From Xylanibacter ruminicola (GTDB taxonomy: Bacteria > Bacteroidota > Bacteroidia > Bacteroidales > Bacteroidaceae), in NCBI GenBank assembly GCA_015060625.1, contig SUYC01000005.1, positions 105,270-169,269 on the forward strand: a stretch of 64,000 nucleotides of DNA. Direction: 5' to 3'. Made by a program: the position numbers and the translations under genes. This document shows, in pieces, positions 32,984-40,561 of the stretch (positions are counted from its first letter, which is position 1; every line of letters starts with the position of its first letter). A model generated the notes under the pieces. The model saw nothing but the letters and a program-made list of their open reading frames with translations, had not been told where the DNA came from and did not search any database.

Positions 32984-33015
32984 TCAATTTTTCAATTTTT
33001 CAATTCTTCAATTTT
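32984..33015. repeat. Octamer tandem repeat (4 x 8 bp)
   Basis: TCAATTTT, TCAATTTT, TCAATTCT and TCAATTTT follow one another exactly. On the minus strand this is AAAATTGA repeated four times, just upstream of the smalltalk start and 38 bp after the HU stop. Confidence 0.75.
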
Positions 33016-33052
33016 TCCATTTTAAGATTGGGCGGGGCCTTAGCCCCAACCC

Positions 33053-33592
33053 TTAGTCGCCGTTGGGGCCGTCGTAGCCACCGCCTCCGGTGTTGCCGCC
33101 GTTACCGCCTGATGGGGTGGGGTCGGTGCTGTCGCCGTTGTCGGGTTCCTCCACCGTGCCTGGGTCGGTGCTGGTTACGCGCTTCACCTCCTTGCCGTCG
33201 CGGTCGTAGCAGGTAATCTGGATGGCGGTGTTGGCCAGCTCATCCTTCAGATCCACTGTGGGGGTGAAGATGATGCGGCGACTGGTTACGAGGCCCGCCT
33301 TCACCTCATCCACCTTGGCCACGCTCTTGGCGCGCAAGCCGAATCGCATGGTGCCCAGTCCGGGCAGCGCAACCGAGTGGCCCTCGGTGGCCCACGCCTT
33401 GATCACCTCGCCAGCAGCATCCCAGCAGGCCTGCATGATGCCTTTACTAACTCCGCTGCGAAGAGCAGCCTCCTTAATCACCTTGTCCTGAGAGAGTGAG
33501 GTGTACAACTCCGGCATCATGATGTAGCGATAAGTGCCCTCATACTTGCCAATCTTCTGCAACTTTTCCTGTGCTTTAACTTTTAATGCCAT
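33053..33592 (-). CDS. HU/IHF-like DNA-binding protein with Gly-rich tail
   Basis: A 179-residue member of the Bacteroidetes HU-HIG-like family. It starts MALKVKAQEKLQKIGKYEGT and has the HU core with VIKEAALRSGVSKGIMQACW (helices), GHSVALPGLGTMRFGLRAKS and RRIIFTPTVDLKDELANTAI. A low-complexity acidic Pro/Gly tail follows (about 145-179; PTPSGGNGGNTGGGGYDG). It is expected to bind and bend DNA. It forms a two-gene unit with smalltalk on the minus strand, the common Bacteroidales cassette associated with mobile or phage-like regions. A -7 element (TACCTTTG) lies at 33775-33768, giving a leader of about 170 nt. Confidence 0.88.
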   Translation of the reverse strand: MALKVKAQEKLQKIGKYEGTYRYIMMPELYTSLSQDKVIKEAALRSGVSKGIMQACWDAAGEVIKAWATEGHSVALPGLGTMRFGLRAKSVAKVDEVKAGLVTSRRIIFTPTVDLKDELANTAIQITCYDRDGKEVKRVTSTDPGTVEEPDNGDSTDPTPSGGNGGNTGGGGYDGPNGD

Positions 33593-33767
33593 AATGCTAA
33601 TTTTGTTTTTGTGTTGTTGTTAAATTTTTTACATTTTTACTTTTTTACTCTTTTTTTGTCTCAACTCCGATGTAGATTTGCGCCCTCGTGTGGGAGAATT
33701 TCTTAGTGCACGTGGGAAATTATTTTTCCGCGCGCGGCCGCCATCTGTCTCATTCATTTCAACACTG

Positions 33768-33775
33768 CAAAGGTA
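33768..33775 (-). promoter_or_regulatory. -7 element of the HU-smalltalk transcript
   Basis: Minus-strand TACCTTTG fits TAnnTTTG. No clear TTG is present 19-21 bp upstream. The leader between here and the HU start (33593-33767) is T/A-rich with a GC patch (GCGCGCGGCCGC) and has no gene. Confidence 0.45.
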
Positions 33776-33815
33776 CGATATTTTGATTGCGGTTCACGAA
33801 TCATCCGCACAAAAA

Positions 33816-33950
33816 TACAGTGTGACAGTTAAAATTCTCGCCCTCCCCTTGCTGTATATACTGCTATATTATTATATATATTTATATATATAATAATATA
33901 GATATACTTTTGCACCATCATGCCCTCGTTTTTTTAACTGTCACACTGTA
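33816..33950. repeat. Nested inverted repeats: 19-bp outer pair around a 17-bp AT palindrome
   Basis: TACAGTGTGACAGTTAAAA (33816-33834) is repeated in perfect inverted form at 33932-33950. Inside it CTATATTATTATATATA (33864-33880) and its exact complement (33885-33901) flank the loop TTTA. A TACTTTTG -7-like element follows at 33905-33912. The 15-bp core of the outer repeat recurs at 42856-42870 within the primase-like gene, where the shared block is 22 bp (42849-42870). Confidence 0.8.
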
Positions 33951-33955
33951 TCACT

Positions 33956-34084
33956 GTGCACAATTCGATAGAAACATTTATTCGCATGTACAGGAAGGTG
34001 CTGGAGGAACGCGAAGGCATCGACGTCACCCATGCCCTCCTGTATTATCCTTTGCATAAGGTGATACACGAGTTGAAAGCGTAA
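33956..34084 (+). CDS. Short possible coding remnant
   Basis: The frame reads HNSIETFIRMYRKVLEEREG then IDVTHALLYYPLHKVIHELK to TAA, 42 codons from a GTG (or 32 from the ATG at 33986). The amphipathic pattern looks protein-like, and upstream the frame enters the 19-bp inverted repeat and stops. It may be the C-terminal tail of a lost gene. No family is recognised. Confidence 0.3.
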   Translation: MHNSIETFIRMYRKVLEEREGIDVTHALLYYPLHKVIHELKA

Positions 34085-34101
34085 ATGAATAACATTATAA
34101 A

Positions 34102-34157
34102 AAAGATAACTAAAAATCGGCAATAATTTGTATTTTTGTCGATTTTTAGTTATCTTT
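34102..34157 (+). promoter_or_regulatory. 18-bp inverted-repeat operator over the Fic promoter
   Basis: AAAGATAACTAAAAATCG (34102-34119) is repeated in perfect inverted form (34140-34157) with 20 bp between. The promoter is embedded in it: TTG at 34128-34130 in the spacer, and TATCTTTG (34151-34158) formed by the end of the right arm, spacer 20 bp. A protein bound to both arms, or DNA extruded as a cruciform, would block the promoter. Confidence 0.8.
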
Positions 34158-34171
34158 GCAACGATTTATAT

Positions 34172-35047
34172 ATGAGCAAGAAGTCAATACGATTTTATAA
34201 CGACCGCGAAGTGCGTGCCGTTTGGGACGAGGATAATTCTAAGTGGTGGTTCTCGGCTACTGATATTGTGCGTGCCATCAATGATGAACCCGATTATGTG
34301 AAGGCTGGTAACTATTGGCGATGGCTTAAAAAGAAGCTCGCTTCTGATGGAATTCAACTCGTGAGTGTCACTCACGACTTCAAATTCGAGGCACCTGATG
34401 GTAAGCAACGACTTGCTGATGCGTTGGATAGCGAGTGTGTAAAGATGTTAGCTAAATATTATCCAAACAATCGCGCTAATGCTTTCCTGGATTGGTTTAC
34501 TTATAGCGATACTACCATTGACGGTCAGAGCCAAAAGAAGGCTTATACACTCTTTGAGAGTGGACTGCTGGATAGTTTGAAACCGGGAACGGTTAAGACC
34601 TTGCAGCAGATTCATGCATATCTGTTCGGTGGACTATATGACTTTGCTGGTAAGATTCGCAACAAAACTATATCAAAAGGTAATACCATATTCTGTCTTG
34701 CAGAATATTTACATCAGAACCTGGAAACGATAGAGAAGATGCCAGAAACAACATTTGACGAGATAGTAGATAAATATGTAGAGATGAATGTGGCCCATCC
34801 GTTTATGGAGGGCAATGGTCGCTCTACTCGTATATGGCTTGATTTGATTTTCAAGAAGCGTCTAGGTCAGTGCGTAGACTGGAGCAAGATAGGTAAACGT
34901 GCATACCTAGACGCTATGATTGAGAGTCAGAACGACAGTTCTAAGATAAAGCAGCTGCTTTATCAGGCTATGACCAATAAAATCAATGACCGTGAAACCT
35001 TTATGAAGGGCATTGATTATTCTTATTATTACGAACAAGAAGACTGA
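34172..35047 (+). CDS. Bro-N/Fic fusion protein (predicted AMP/NMP transferase)
   Basis: A 291-residue protein. The N-terminal part (about 1-110) is a Bro-N-like antirepressor domain: IRFYNDREVRAVWDEDNSKW, WFSATDIVRAINDE, and ADALDSECVKMLAKYYPNNR. The C-terminal part is a Fic domain with the catalytic loop HPFMEGNGRSTRIW (HPFx2GNGRx2R, about 206-219). The inhibitory (S/T)x3E(G/N) helix is not evident. Fic enzymes attach AMP or related groups to target proteins. Fusion to a phage-type DNA-binding domain suggests a toxin-like or regulatory role in a mobile element. The start ATG (34172) lies 14 bp after the promoter -7 box, so the leader is very short. No antitoxin gene adjoins. Confidence 0.87.
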   Translation: MSKKSIRFYNDREVRAVWDEDNSKWWFSATDIVRAINDEPDYVKAGNYWRWLKKKLASDGIQLVSVTHDFKFEAPDGKQRLADALDSECVKMLAKYYPNNRANAFLDWFTYSDTTIDGQSQKKAYTLFESGLLDSLKPGTVKTLQQIHAYLFGGLYDFAGKIRNKTISKGNTIFCLAEYLHQNLETIEKMPETTFDEIVDKYVEMNVAHPFMEGNGRSTRIWLDLIFKKRLGQCVDWSKIGKRAYLDAMIESQNDSSKIKQLLYQAMTNKINDRETFMKGIDYSYYYEQED

Positions 35048-35072
35048 TTTCATTTGTTAAGATTCTCACGTA

Positions 35073-35315
35073 GTGAGAGCGGACCGTAGAGCAATATCGG
35101 GAAAACAAATCACGATAGATACAAACGCATCAATAACAATATCTGAAATGTCACAAAAGACAGGTGTGGTGATTAGAACTATTAAACGCGATATTGAGAA
35201 ACTGCAAGCAAGTGGAATCCTAACCCGAAAAGGTGGCCGCAAGGATGGCGAATGGCTACTGACGGGATTAGGCCAACGTGTGCTTGAAGAGAGAAGCGCA
35301 AACAAAACTGTTTGA
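35073..35315 (+). pseudogene. Winged-helix remnant of a RecG-like/AlbA_2 ATP-binding regulator
   Basis: This 80-codon frame from a GTG reads ITISEMSQKTGVVIRTIKRD, IEKLQASGILTRKGGRKDGE and WLLTGLG. It matches the C-terminal winged helix of the 'ATP-binding protein/AlbA_2, HATPase_c_4' regulators in Bacteroidales, which are normally 400-500 residues. The frame is closed by a TAA nine bases before the GTG and the large ATP-binding part is absent. It could instead be a small free-standing HTH protein made after Fic (25 bp upstream), perhaps acting on the 34102-34157 operator. Confidence 0.55.
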
Positions 35316-35344
35316 GTTTAATCATTAGTGAACGTAATTATAGT

Positions 35345-35378
35345 AGACGGAGAATGTGATCATTTCTCCGTCTTTTTT
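35345..35378 (+). terminator. Rho-independent terminator
   Basis: AGACGGAGAA pairs with TTCTCCGTCT around TGTGATCAT, followed by TTTTTTT. It closes the Fic/HTH unit. Confidence 0.85.
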
Positions 35379-35432
35379 TGCTGTAAATTGCATTTTTTAG
35401 CCTAGTTATTACGTTTTTCTCGAAACTTTTTG

Positions 35433-35440
35433 TACCTTTG
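35433..35440 (+). promoter_or_regulatory. -7 element upstream of the structured segment and R-M operon
   Basis: TACCTTTG fits the Bacteroidetes -7 pattern; no TTG stands 19-21 bp before it. The first gene starts 380 bp downstream, so transcription from here would give a very long leader. Confidence 0.4.
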
Positions 35441-35455
35441 CAATCAAGTATCGGC

Positions 35456-35704
35456 TAATCGTCGTGACACGACGCTGCTACGGCAGAAGGCTGCCTGGAT
35501 GTATATCCCTCAGCCTCAGAGCCTCAGAGGAGGTGCGGGTGCGATCTTATTGGTTAATAATATACGGCAATAGCTGGTTATCGAAAGTATCTGGGAACGT
35601 AGGAAATTCTTCATGATATTTGTATAATGGTAACGATACGGCTTTTTGCTCATGCGTTGGCGTGAGCTTCGAGCTTATCTCCATTATACGGGCTTCCTAC
35701 GGCC
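35456..35704 (+). ncRNA. Structured non-coding segment (candidate RNA)
   Basis: No gene lies between 35316 and 35821 on this strand. Several strong stems follow the -7 element: CGTCGT-GAC-ACGACG (35460-35474); GGCAG/CTGCC (35482-35495); and a nested structure with outer stem CGTAGGAA (35598-35605)/TTCCTACG (35694-35701), inner stem GTATAATGG (35622-35630)/CCATTATAC (35681-35689) and apical hairpin GCTCATGC-GTTG-GCGTGAGC (35648-35667). Perfect nested 8- and 9-bp stems suggest a folded leader RNA or a separate small RNA. No reverse transcriptase is nearby, so it is not a classical retron. The rest, up to 35821, shows nothing recognisable. Confidence 0.4.
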
Positions 35705-35821
35705 TCCAGATATAGATATAGCGCGATAGTTCACGCTTTCTCTGTATCTGTAGGTATGTAGGATTGTCCCGTAAACAAGGTCGATAAGCCATGCGACGGC
35801 CATAAACGATAATTGGTGTTT

Positions 35822-36889
35822 ATGGACAAAGCACAAGAACAGAGGCGATTCTCTTTGGAGAGTCGTCGTTATATAGGTTGTAAAACCAAGTTGGTGGACT
35901 GGATTTTCGGCCTCATCAACGAGCATACCCATGACATCCACTCTTTCTGCGATATTTTTGCAGGAACAGGTGTGGTGGCTCATAGGGCTTTACAAACGTA
36001 TGAGCGAGTGGTAGTAAATGACTTTCTCCACTCGAACAACGTGATGTATCGCGCTTTCTTTGCTCCTGGCGAATGGAGTGAGGAAAGGGTACAAACCATC
36101 ATTAGTGAGTTTAATGACATCAATCCTGCTAAGATTGGTGAGAACTATTTTTCAAAGAACTTTGGCGGTAAGTATTTCTATCATGATACTGCCAAGATTG
36201 TGGGCTACATTAGAGGTCGATTACAAATTATGCGGAAAGGCTTGACAGATAAGGAGTATTCCGTATTGATGGCTTCTTTAATATACAGCATAGACCGACA
36301 TGCAAATACGATGGGGCACTTTGATGCTTATCATCGCAAGGCACCAGCAGCCCACCAATTTCAGATGCGAATGATAGAGTCTGAGTCGTACAATGGTGTG
36401 GAGATTCATCAGGAGGATGCAAACCAATTGGCTCGTAACATTAACGTTGACTTGACGTATCTCGACCCTCCCTACAACTCACGTCAGTATAGCCGCTTCT
36501 ATCATGTTTACGAGAATTTGGTGCAATGGAAGAAACCGCAACTGTTCGGCACAGCCCTAAAACCCAAGGAGGAGAATATGAGTGATTATTGCCGTAATGC
36601 TGCATTCAAAGCATTTACGGATTTGGTAAGTCATATTAACAGCCGTTATTTAGTGGTGTCGTATAATAACACATATCACTCAAAGAGTACATCCTCAGAG
36701 AACAAAATCAAACTTGAACAGTTGGAAGAGGTTCTTAATAAGTGTGGCAAAACACAGGTGTTCAATCACGAGTTCAAAGCATTCAACTCGGGTAAGACAG
36801 AGTTTGATGATCATCGTGAGTATTTATTCATAACAGAAGTTGACAATGAGAAACGGAATCTATCGTTCCCCGATGTTCTACGTGGGTGA
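35822..36889 (+). CDS. D12-class N6-adenine DNA methyltransferase (1)
   Basis: A 355-residue methyltransferase. It starts RRYIGCKTKLVDWIFGLINE (SAM-binding start typical of the D12 class), then CDIFAGTGVVAHRALQ (FxGxG, motif I) and DLTYLDPPYNSRQYSRFYHV (DPPY, motif IV). SRYLVVSYNNTYHSKS is a later conserved block. It methylates adenine N6 in one strand of the restriction site. The start is at ATG 35822. Its 3' end overlaps the second methyltransferase by 44 bp. Together with that gene and the AlwI-like nuclease it forms a type IIS restriction-modification operon. Confidence 0.9.
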   Translation: MDKAQEQRRFSLESRRYIGCKTKLVDWIFGLINEHTHDIHSFCDIFAGTGVVAHRALQTYERVVVNDFLHSNNVMYRAFFAPGEWSEERVQTIISEFNDINPAKIGENYFSKNFGGKYFYHDTAKIVGYIRGRLQIMRKGLTDKEYSVLMASLIYSIDRHANTMGHFDAYHRKAPAAHQFQMRMIESESYNGVEIHQEDANQLARNINVDLTYLDPPYNSRQYSRFYHVYENLVQWKKPQLFGTALKPKEENMSDYCRNAAFKAFTDLVSHINSRYLVVSYNNTYHSKSTSSENKIKLEQLEEVLNKCGKTQVFNHEFKAFNSGKTEFDDHREYLFITEVDNEKRNLSFPDVLRG

Positions 36890-37751
36890 TAAGTATAAGT
36901 TGATACGCGAAATCCGTACTCACTTCCCCGACCACATCAACAGGCTTATAGAACCGTTTGTTGGTGGAGGATCGGTGATGATGAATGTCGGTGCTGATGG
37001 GTATCTACTGAACGATATTGACAGTTATGTGATAGGACTACACAGAATGTTTTGTGGCTATGTGGGCAGAGAACAAGAGTTTTATGCAGAAATCTATCGT
37101 ATTGTCAATCAATATGGATTATCGCTTTCATTTCATGAGAATCCCGTTCCGATGGAGTTGAAAAAAGCCCATCCCAAAACTTATTTTGCGAAATATAATA
37201 AGGAAGCTTACAACCAACTGAAAGCTGATTTTATAGCTGGTGGTCAACAGAACCTGATGCAACTCTACGTGCTGTTGATCTATGGTTTCAATCGTATGCT
37301 GAGATTCAATAAGAGGGGATTTTTCAATCTTCCGGTTGGCAATGTGGATTACAATCAGAATACCCACGACGCATTGGAAGATTACTTCCGCGTAATGGCA
37401 ACGAAAAGGGTAGAATGGCACAATGAGGATTTCAGAATCTTCTTGGACAATATCAACTATCAAGAGGATGATTTAGTCTATCTCGACCCTCCATATTTGA
37501 TAACCTTCAGTGAATACAATAAGTTATGGAACGATGAGACGGAACGTGATCTGCTGGCATTGCTCGATGATATGAATGCTCGTGGAATCCATTTCGCAAT
37601 CTCTAACGTCACCCACTATCGCGGGCGCACAAATACTCTCTTTTTAGAATGGTCTAACCAATATAACAGCCATCCTATAAATAGCAATTACATAAGTTTT
37701 AACGATAACAGCATCAAGCAGTTCAACGAGGTGCTGGTAACTAATTACTAA
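36846..37751 (+). CDS. D12-class N6-adenine DNA methyltransferase (2), Dam-like
   Basis: A 301-residue Dam-like enzyme: YRSPMFYVGDKYKLIREIRT (motif X), LIEPFVGGGSVMMNV (motif I, FxGGG), and DDLVYLDPPYLITFSEYNKL (motif IV). HFAISNVTHYRGRTNT follows. Dam-like relatives recognise GATC, which would suit the GGATC site typical of AlwI systems. Two methyltransferases are needed for an asymmetric type IIS site because each strand has a different sequence. The ATG at 36846 lies inside the end of methyltransferase 1; an in-frame TTG precedes it by two codons. Confidence 0.9.
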   Translation: MRNGIYRSPMFYVGDKYKLIREIRTHFPDHINRLIEPFVGGGSVMMNVGADGYLLNDIDSYVIGLHRMFCGYVGREQEFYAEIYRIVNQYGLSLSFHENPVPMELKKAHPKTYFAKYNKEAYNQLKADFIAGGQQNLMQLYVLLIYGFNRMLRFNKRGFFNLPVGNVDYNQNTHDALEDYFRVMATKRVEWHNEDFRIFLDNINYQEDDLVYLDPPYLITFSEYNKLWNDETERDLLALLDDMNARGIHFAISNVTHYRGRTNTLFLEWSNQYNSHPINSNYISFNDNSIKQFNEVLVTNY

Positions 37752-37756
37752 AGCCT

Positions 37757-39604
37757 ATGGCACGAAGAGCAAATCCTGAATTTAAACCTCTGCTTTATAC
37801 TACTACGATGCGTAATCCTGGTAGATTGAAGTTCATGTTGTATGTGCTGAATAAGTTTGAGGGAAAGATACTTGACGATGAACTTGCCACAATGATATGT
37901 GGTGAGACGATACGTTACGGATTATACAGGCCCATGAAGAAGTTGCTTTCTGTTCAAGAAAAATGGGCATCTTCTGACCAGGGAGAATTTAGTGAGTATT
38001 TGCTTACTGATGAAGAAGTAACAATGATGCTCCGAAATAATCCTCAGAGTCACAAGGAAGCTGGCTTTGCAAAAGGTTGGCCATCACGCTTTGCGACAAT
38101 CTACGACTTGACAAAGGAACTCGGATTGGCATATTTCTGGCCAGAAGAACCAATTATCATATCTCCATTAGCTCATCATCTTCTAAAAACTTTTGAAGTT
38201 GAAATCGAATCTGATTCTGGCTTTATATCCTGCGAGATAACTCATCCCGAATATGAACAACAGGTTTTCATGCAGGCATTGGCAAAGTCACAGCGCAGGA
38301 ATCCATTTGTCAGAGTTTTGAACGATAACATTCCTCTGGTTCTTTTGCTTGAGACAATACAGAAACTGAATGCTGACCCACGTCAGAACGGATGCGGAAT
38401 GTCAAGGCGTGAATTACCGCTATTGATTTTCTGGAAAGATAATAATGCAGAAGAACTCTATCAGCGTATAGTTAAACTTAGACAAGAACATAGATACGAC
38501 CCAAGCGACGAAGTTATTTGCGACATTTGCATAAAAGAAATTATGGAGGGTAGTTTCAAAGACTTTAAAGTGAAATCAATTGTTGATGAATACCCTGATG
38601 AATTTATCCGCAAGATGCGAATGACAGGACTATTCTCGCTTCGCGGTGCAGGTCGTTTTATTGATATCAATAAAAACGAAAGTGAGAAAGTCAGTTACAT
38701 CTTATCTCATTATTCACATTATAAGCATTTCGATGATGAGCGTGAATATTTTGATTATATGGCCGAATTGGACACGAATCTAATTCAGATAACATCACAT
38801 TCTACATCAGCAACTGCCAGCGAGAAATTACTAGACAACTGGCTACGAGTATACAATTGGTCTATCATTAAGAAAGAACTTACAAACCTAGCAGCTAAGA
38901 AAAGCAGTACTGATAACGTATTGAAGTTGTTGGCAGCTCCTACACGATTGGAATTTCTAACTGCGCTTGCTATCCGTTGTAAGATGCCAGACGTGCGGGT
39001 AGTTCCTAATTATAGTTGTGATGACGAAGGATTGCCAACATCAACAGCGGGAGGCAACAAAGGCGATATTGAATGTTATGAACAGCAGAATGGAGTATTG
39101 GTAGAGGTAACTATGGCTCTAGGAAGAACGCAAACCATGATGGAAGTGTGGCCGATTGAACGACATCTTACTGATTTTCAGAAACGTCAAAAAGCTCAAT
39201 GTATTTTTGTCGCCCCTTCTATTTATTCGGATAGTGAAAGACAGATACAATTTATAACATTCAACTCTAAGGGCGAAAAGAAAATACGTCCATACGACAT
39301 TGAGCATCTCCTTCACTTTCTGGAGAACAGTCCGAGCCTCTTTGAGTATACTATTGCCTCATTGTTTGATTCGCCACGCTTGGTGTCACGTGCCGACGAA
39401 CTGATGCATGAAAATAACGGCATAGACATTTTGACGCTATGTAGAAAACTGCAAGAAGATTTCGGTCAGGAATATGGTTCAATGAGTGCTCGACAATGGT
39501 ATGTAGTAACTCGTGAATATGTGGAACGTCAGTCAATGAGGTACGATATACAAGATAATGAGCCTGTTATATGGATGGCTGCAGAAGATGTACCTAAGGT
39601 ATAA
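37757..39604 (+). CDS. AlwI-like type IIS restriction endonuclease
   Basis: A 615-residue protein. The N-terminus has the AlwI/BstNBI family start (KPLLYTTTMRNPGRLKFMLY then VLNKFEGKILDDELA). The long middle part is a DNA-recognition region. The catalytic region is near 430-475, where TSTAGGNKGDIECYEQQNGV and LVEVTMALGRTQTMME supply a D-x(n)-E-V-T arrangement of the PD-(D/E)xK fold. AlwI cuts outside GGATC. The family is inferred by motif, and specificity for GGATC is only suggested by it and by the Dam-like partner. The start is 5 bp after the second methyltransferase stop, so the nuclease is made last. Base composition is more AT-rich than in neighbouring housekeeping genes, in keeping with transfer. 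Confidence 0.75.
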   Translation: MARRANPEFKPLLYTTTMRNPGRLKFMLYVLNKFEGKILDDELATMICGETIRYGLYRPMKKLLSVQEKWASSDQGEFSEYLLTDEEVTMMLRNNPQSHKEAGFAKGWPSRFATIYDLTKELGLAYFWPEEPIIISPLAHHLLKTFEVEIESDSGFISCEITHPEYEQQVFMQALAKSQRRNPFVRVLNDNIPLVLLLETIQKLNADPRQNGCGMSRRELPLLIFWKDNNAEELYQRIVKLRQEHRYDPSDEVICDICIKEIMEGSFKDFKVKSIVDEYPDEFIRKMRMTGLFSLRGAGRFIDINKNESEKVSYILSHYSHYKHFDDEREYFDYMAELDTNLIQITSHSTSATASEKLLDNWLRVYNWSIIKKELTNLAAKKSSTDNVLKLLAAPTRLEFLTALAIRCKMPDVRVVPNYSCDDEGLPTSTAGGNKGDIECYEQQNGVLVEVTMALGRTQTMMEVWPIERHLTDFQKRQKAQCIFVAPSIYSDSERQIQFITFNSKGEKKIRPYDIEHLLHFLENSPSLFEYTIASLFDSPRLVSRADELMHENNGIDILTLCRKLQEDFGQEYGSMSARQWYVVTREYVERQSMRYDIQDNEPVIWMAAEDVPKV

Positions 39605-39631
39605 TATTTTTAACTAATTAAATAAAACTAT

Positions 39632-40003
39632 ATGTATCACAGCTATTTTGGAAAATTGGGACAGCTTCGTTTCCCAAAACCTGAGGATTATTATCGTTTC
39701 CTGGGGTATCTTGCTCATGCAGATATTAAAGTAGTATACGAGTACAACGAAGACACTGGTTCTTGGGGAAATGCTGGACGTATTTGCTTTTATACAAGTC
39801 GTGTTCCTCGTAATTGGGGAAAAATAGCATACCGTGAAGGACGCGGAGATTCAATGTGCTACAGAATTAACTGTAATGATTTTGTGGAGAATATAGTGAC
39901 AGACCATGGATTTATTTATGGTGGTTACCAAGATGTAAAAGCCATACGAGAAACAATACCAGCAAATTATCTACAATACTTTGATGAAGGATATAATTGG
40001 TAA
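39632..40003 (+). CDS. Hypothetical protein next to the R-M operon
   Basis: A 123-residue acidic protein (MYHSYFGKLGQLRFPKPEDY). It is rich in aromatic residues with short strands (ADIKVVYEYNEDTGSWGNAG, RICFYTSRVPRNW, YGGYQDVKAIRET) and has no membrane segment. I do not recognise it. It starts 27 bp after the restriction gene and could be co-transcribed. The aromatic, acidic surface would suit a DNA-mimic or inhibitor, but that is speculation. Confidence 0.6.
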   Translation: MYHSYFGKLGQLRFPKPEDYYRFLGYLAHADIKVVYEYNEDTGSWGNAGRICFYTSRVPRNWGKIAYREGRGDSMCYRINCNDFVENIVTDHGFIYGGYQDVKAIRETIPANYLQYFDEGYNW

Positions 40004-40069
40004 TTCAGCCTCTTTAAATAGCGATTAACCGCCCCAAAATCGTATATTGATTAGTAGAGAGGCGTTTTG

Positions 40070-40159
40070 ATGAAAAAAAAGTTTGTGTTGAAAATAAACT
40101 ACTAAATAATGGCGGTTGCTGCATTGGCAGCAATCGCTGTTTATAAAATAACCAAATAA
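40070..40159 (+). pseudogene. Possible small membrane peptide interrupted by TAA
   Basis: In one frame the sequence reads MKKKFVLKINY, then TAA (40103-40105), then IMAVAALAAIAVYKITK and TAA. Restoring Gln at the stop gives a 29-residue peptide with a basic start and one hydrophobic helix. Either half alone is too short to judge. The surrounding region (40004-40297) holds no other gene. Confidence 0.25.
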
Positions 40160-40297
40160 TCTGAAACACCAAGTTCTTGGGCAAAAAACACGCAATAAAA
40201 AGTTAAAAAAGATGCTGCGTTCTGACTTTTTTGTTTTATCTTTGTGACCGCGATTCTATAAAAAGAACGCATTAATTTATACTTAAAACCAAAAAAT

Positions 40298-40561
40298 ATG
40301 AAGAAACTATTATCATTACTGCTACGTGCAGTTGGGGCGCTAAAGTTAGCGCGATGCCAGCAGGCAACTAAGACTGAAACTTTGGAACAAAATCCAATTT
40401 GCTTGCTGGCGAACCGAGAGGTTAATCTTTTATTTATTGTTCAGAATAATCAGTTTAATTTTATTCTGGAGAAGGATACCAACATTTGTTTCACTAACAC
40501 TGACGACTATGACAAACCAAGAGAAGAAGGAGCTGATGACGGGGCTGCTACAAGGAGCTAA
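40298..40561 (+). CDS. Short hypothetical frame, possible decayed paralogue
   Basis: This 87-codon frame starts MKKLLSLLLRAVGALKLARC, where a GCGC-TAAAGTTA-GCGC hairpin is translated, and contains NQFNFILEKDTNICFTNTDD. That stretch resembles AQINLILEKGATISYSNNQ in the next gene, so the frame may preserve a duplicated, broken copy. TATCTTTG (about 40236-40243) upstream is a plausible -7 element. Whether it is translated is doubtful. Confidence 0.35.
   Translation: MKKLLSLLLRAVGALKLARCQQATKTETLEQNPICLLANREVNLLFIVQNNQFNFILEKDTNICFTNTDDYDKPREEGADDGAATRS

Noticed and set aside
32984..33015. Origin-type iterons
   Set aside because: Only four 8-bp AT-rich units, with no replication initiator nearby; simple slippage is enough to explain them.
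34172..35315. Fic toxin with adjacent HTH antitoxin
   Set aside because: The HTH frame matches the C-terminus of a larger ATP-binding regulator family rather than a known Fic antitoxin, and looks truncated; kept only as a possibility in the feature notes.
35456..35821. Retron-like msr/msd RNA
   Set aside because: Stems are present, but no reverse transcriptase lies in the window and no branching-G context or a1/a2 pair could be shown.
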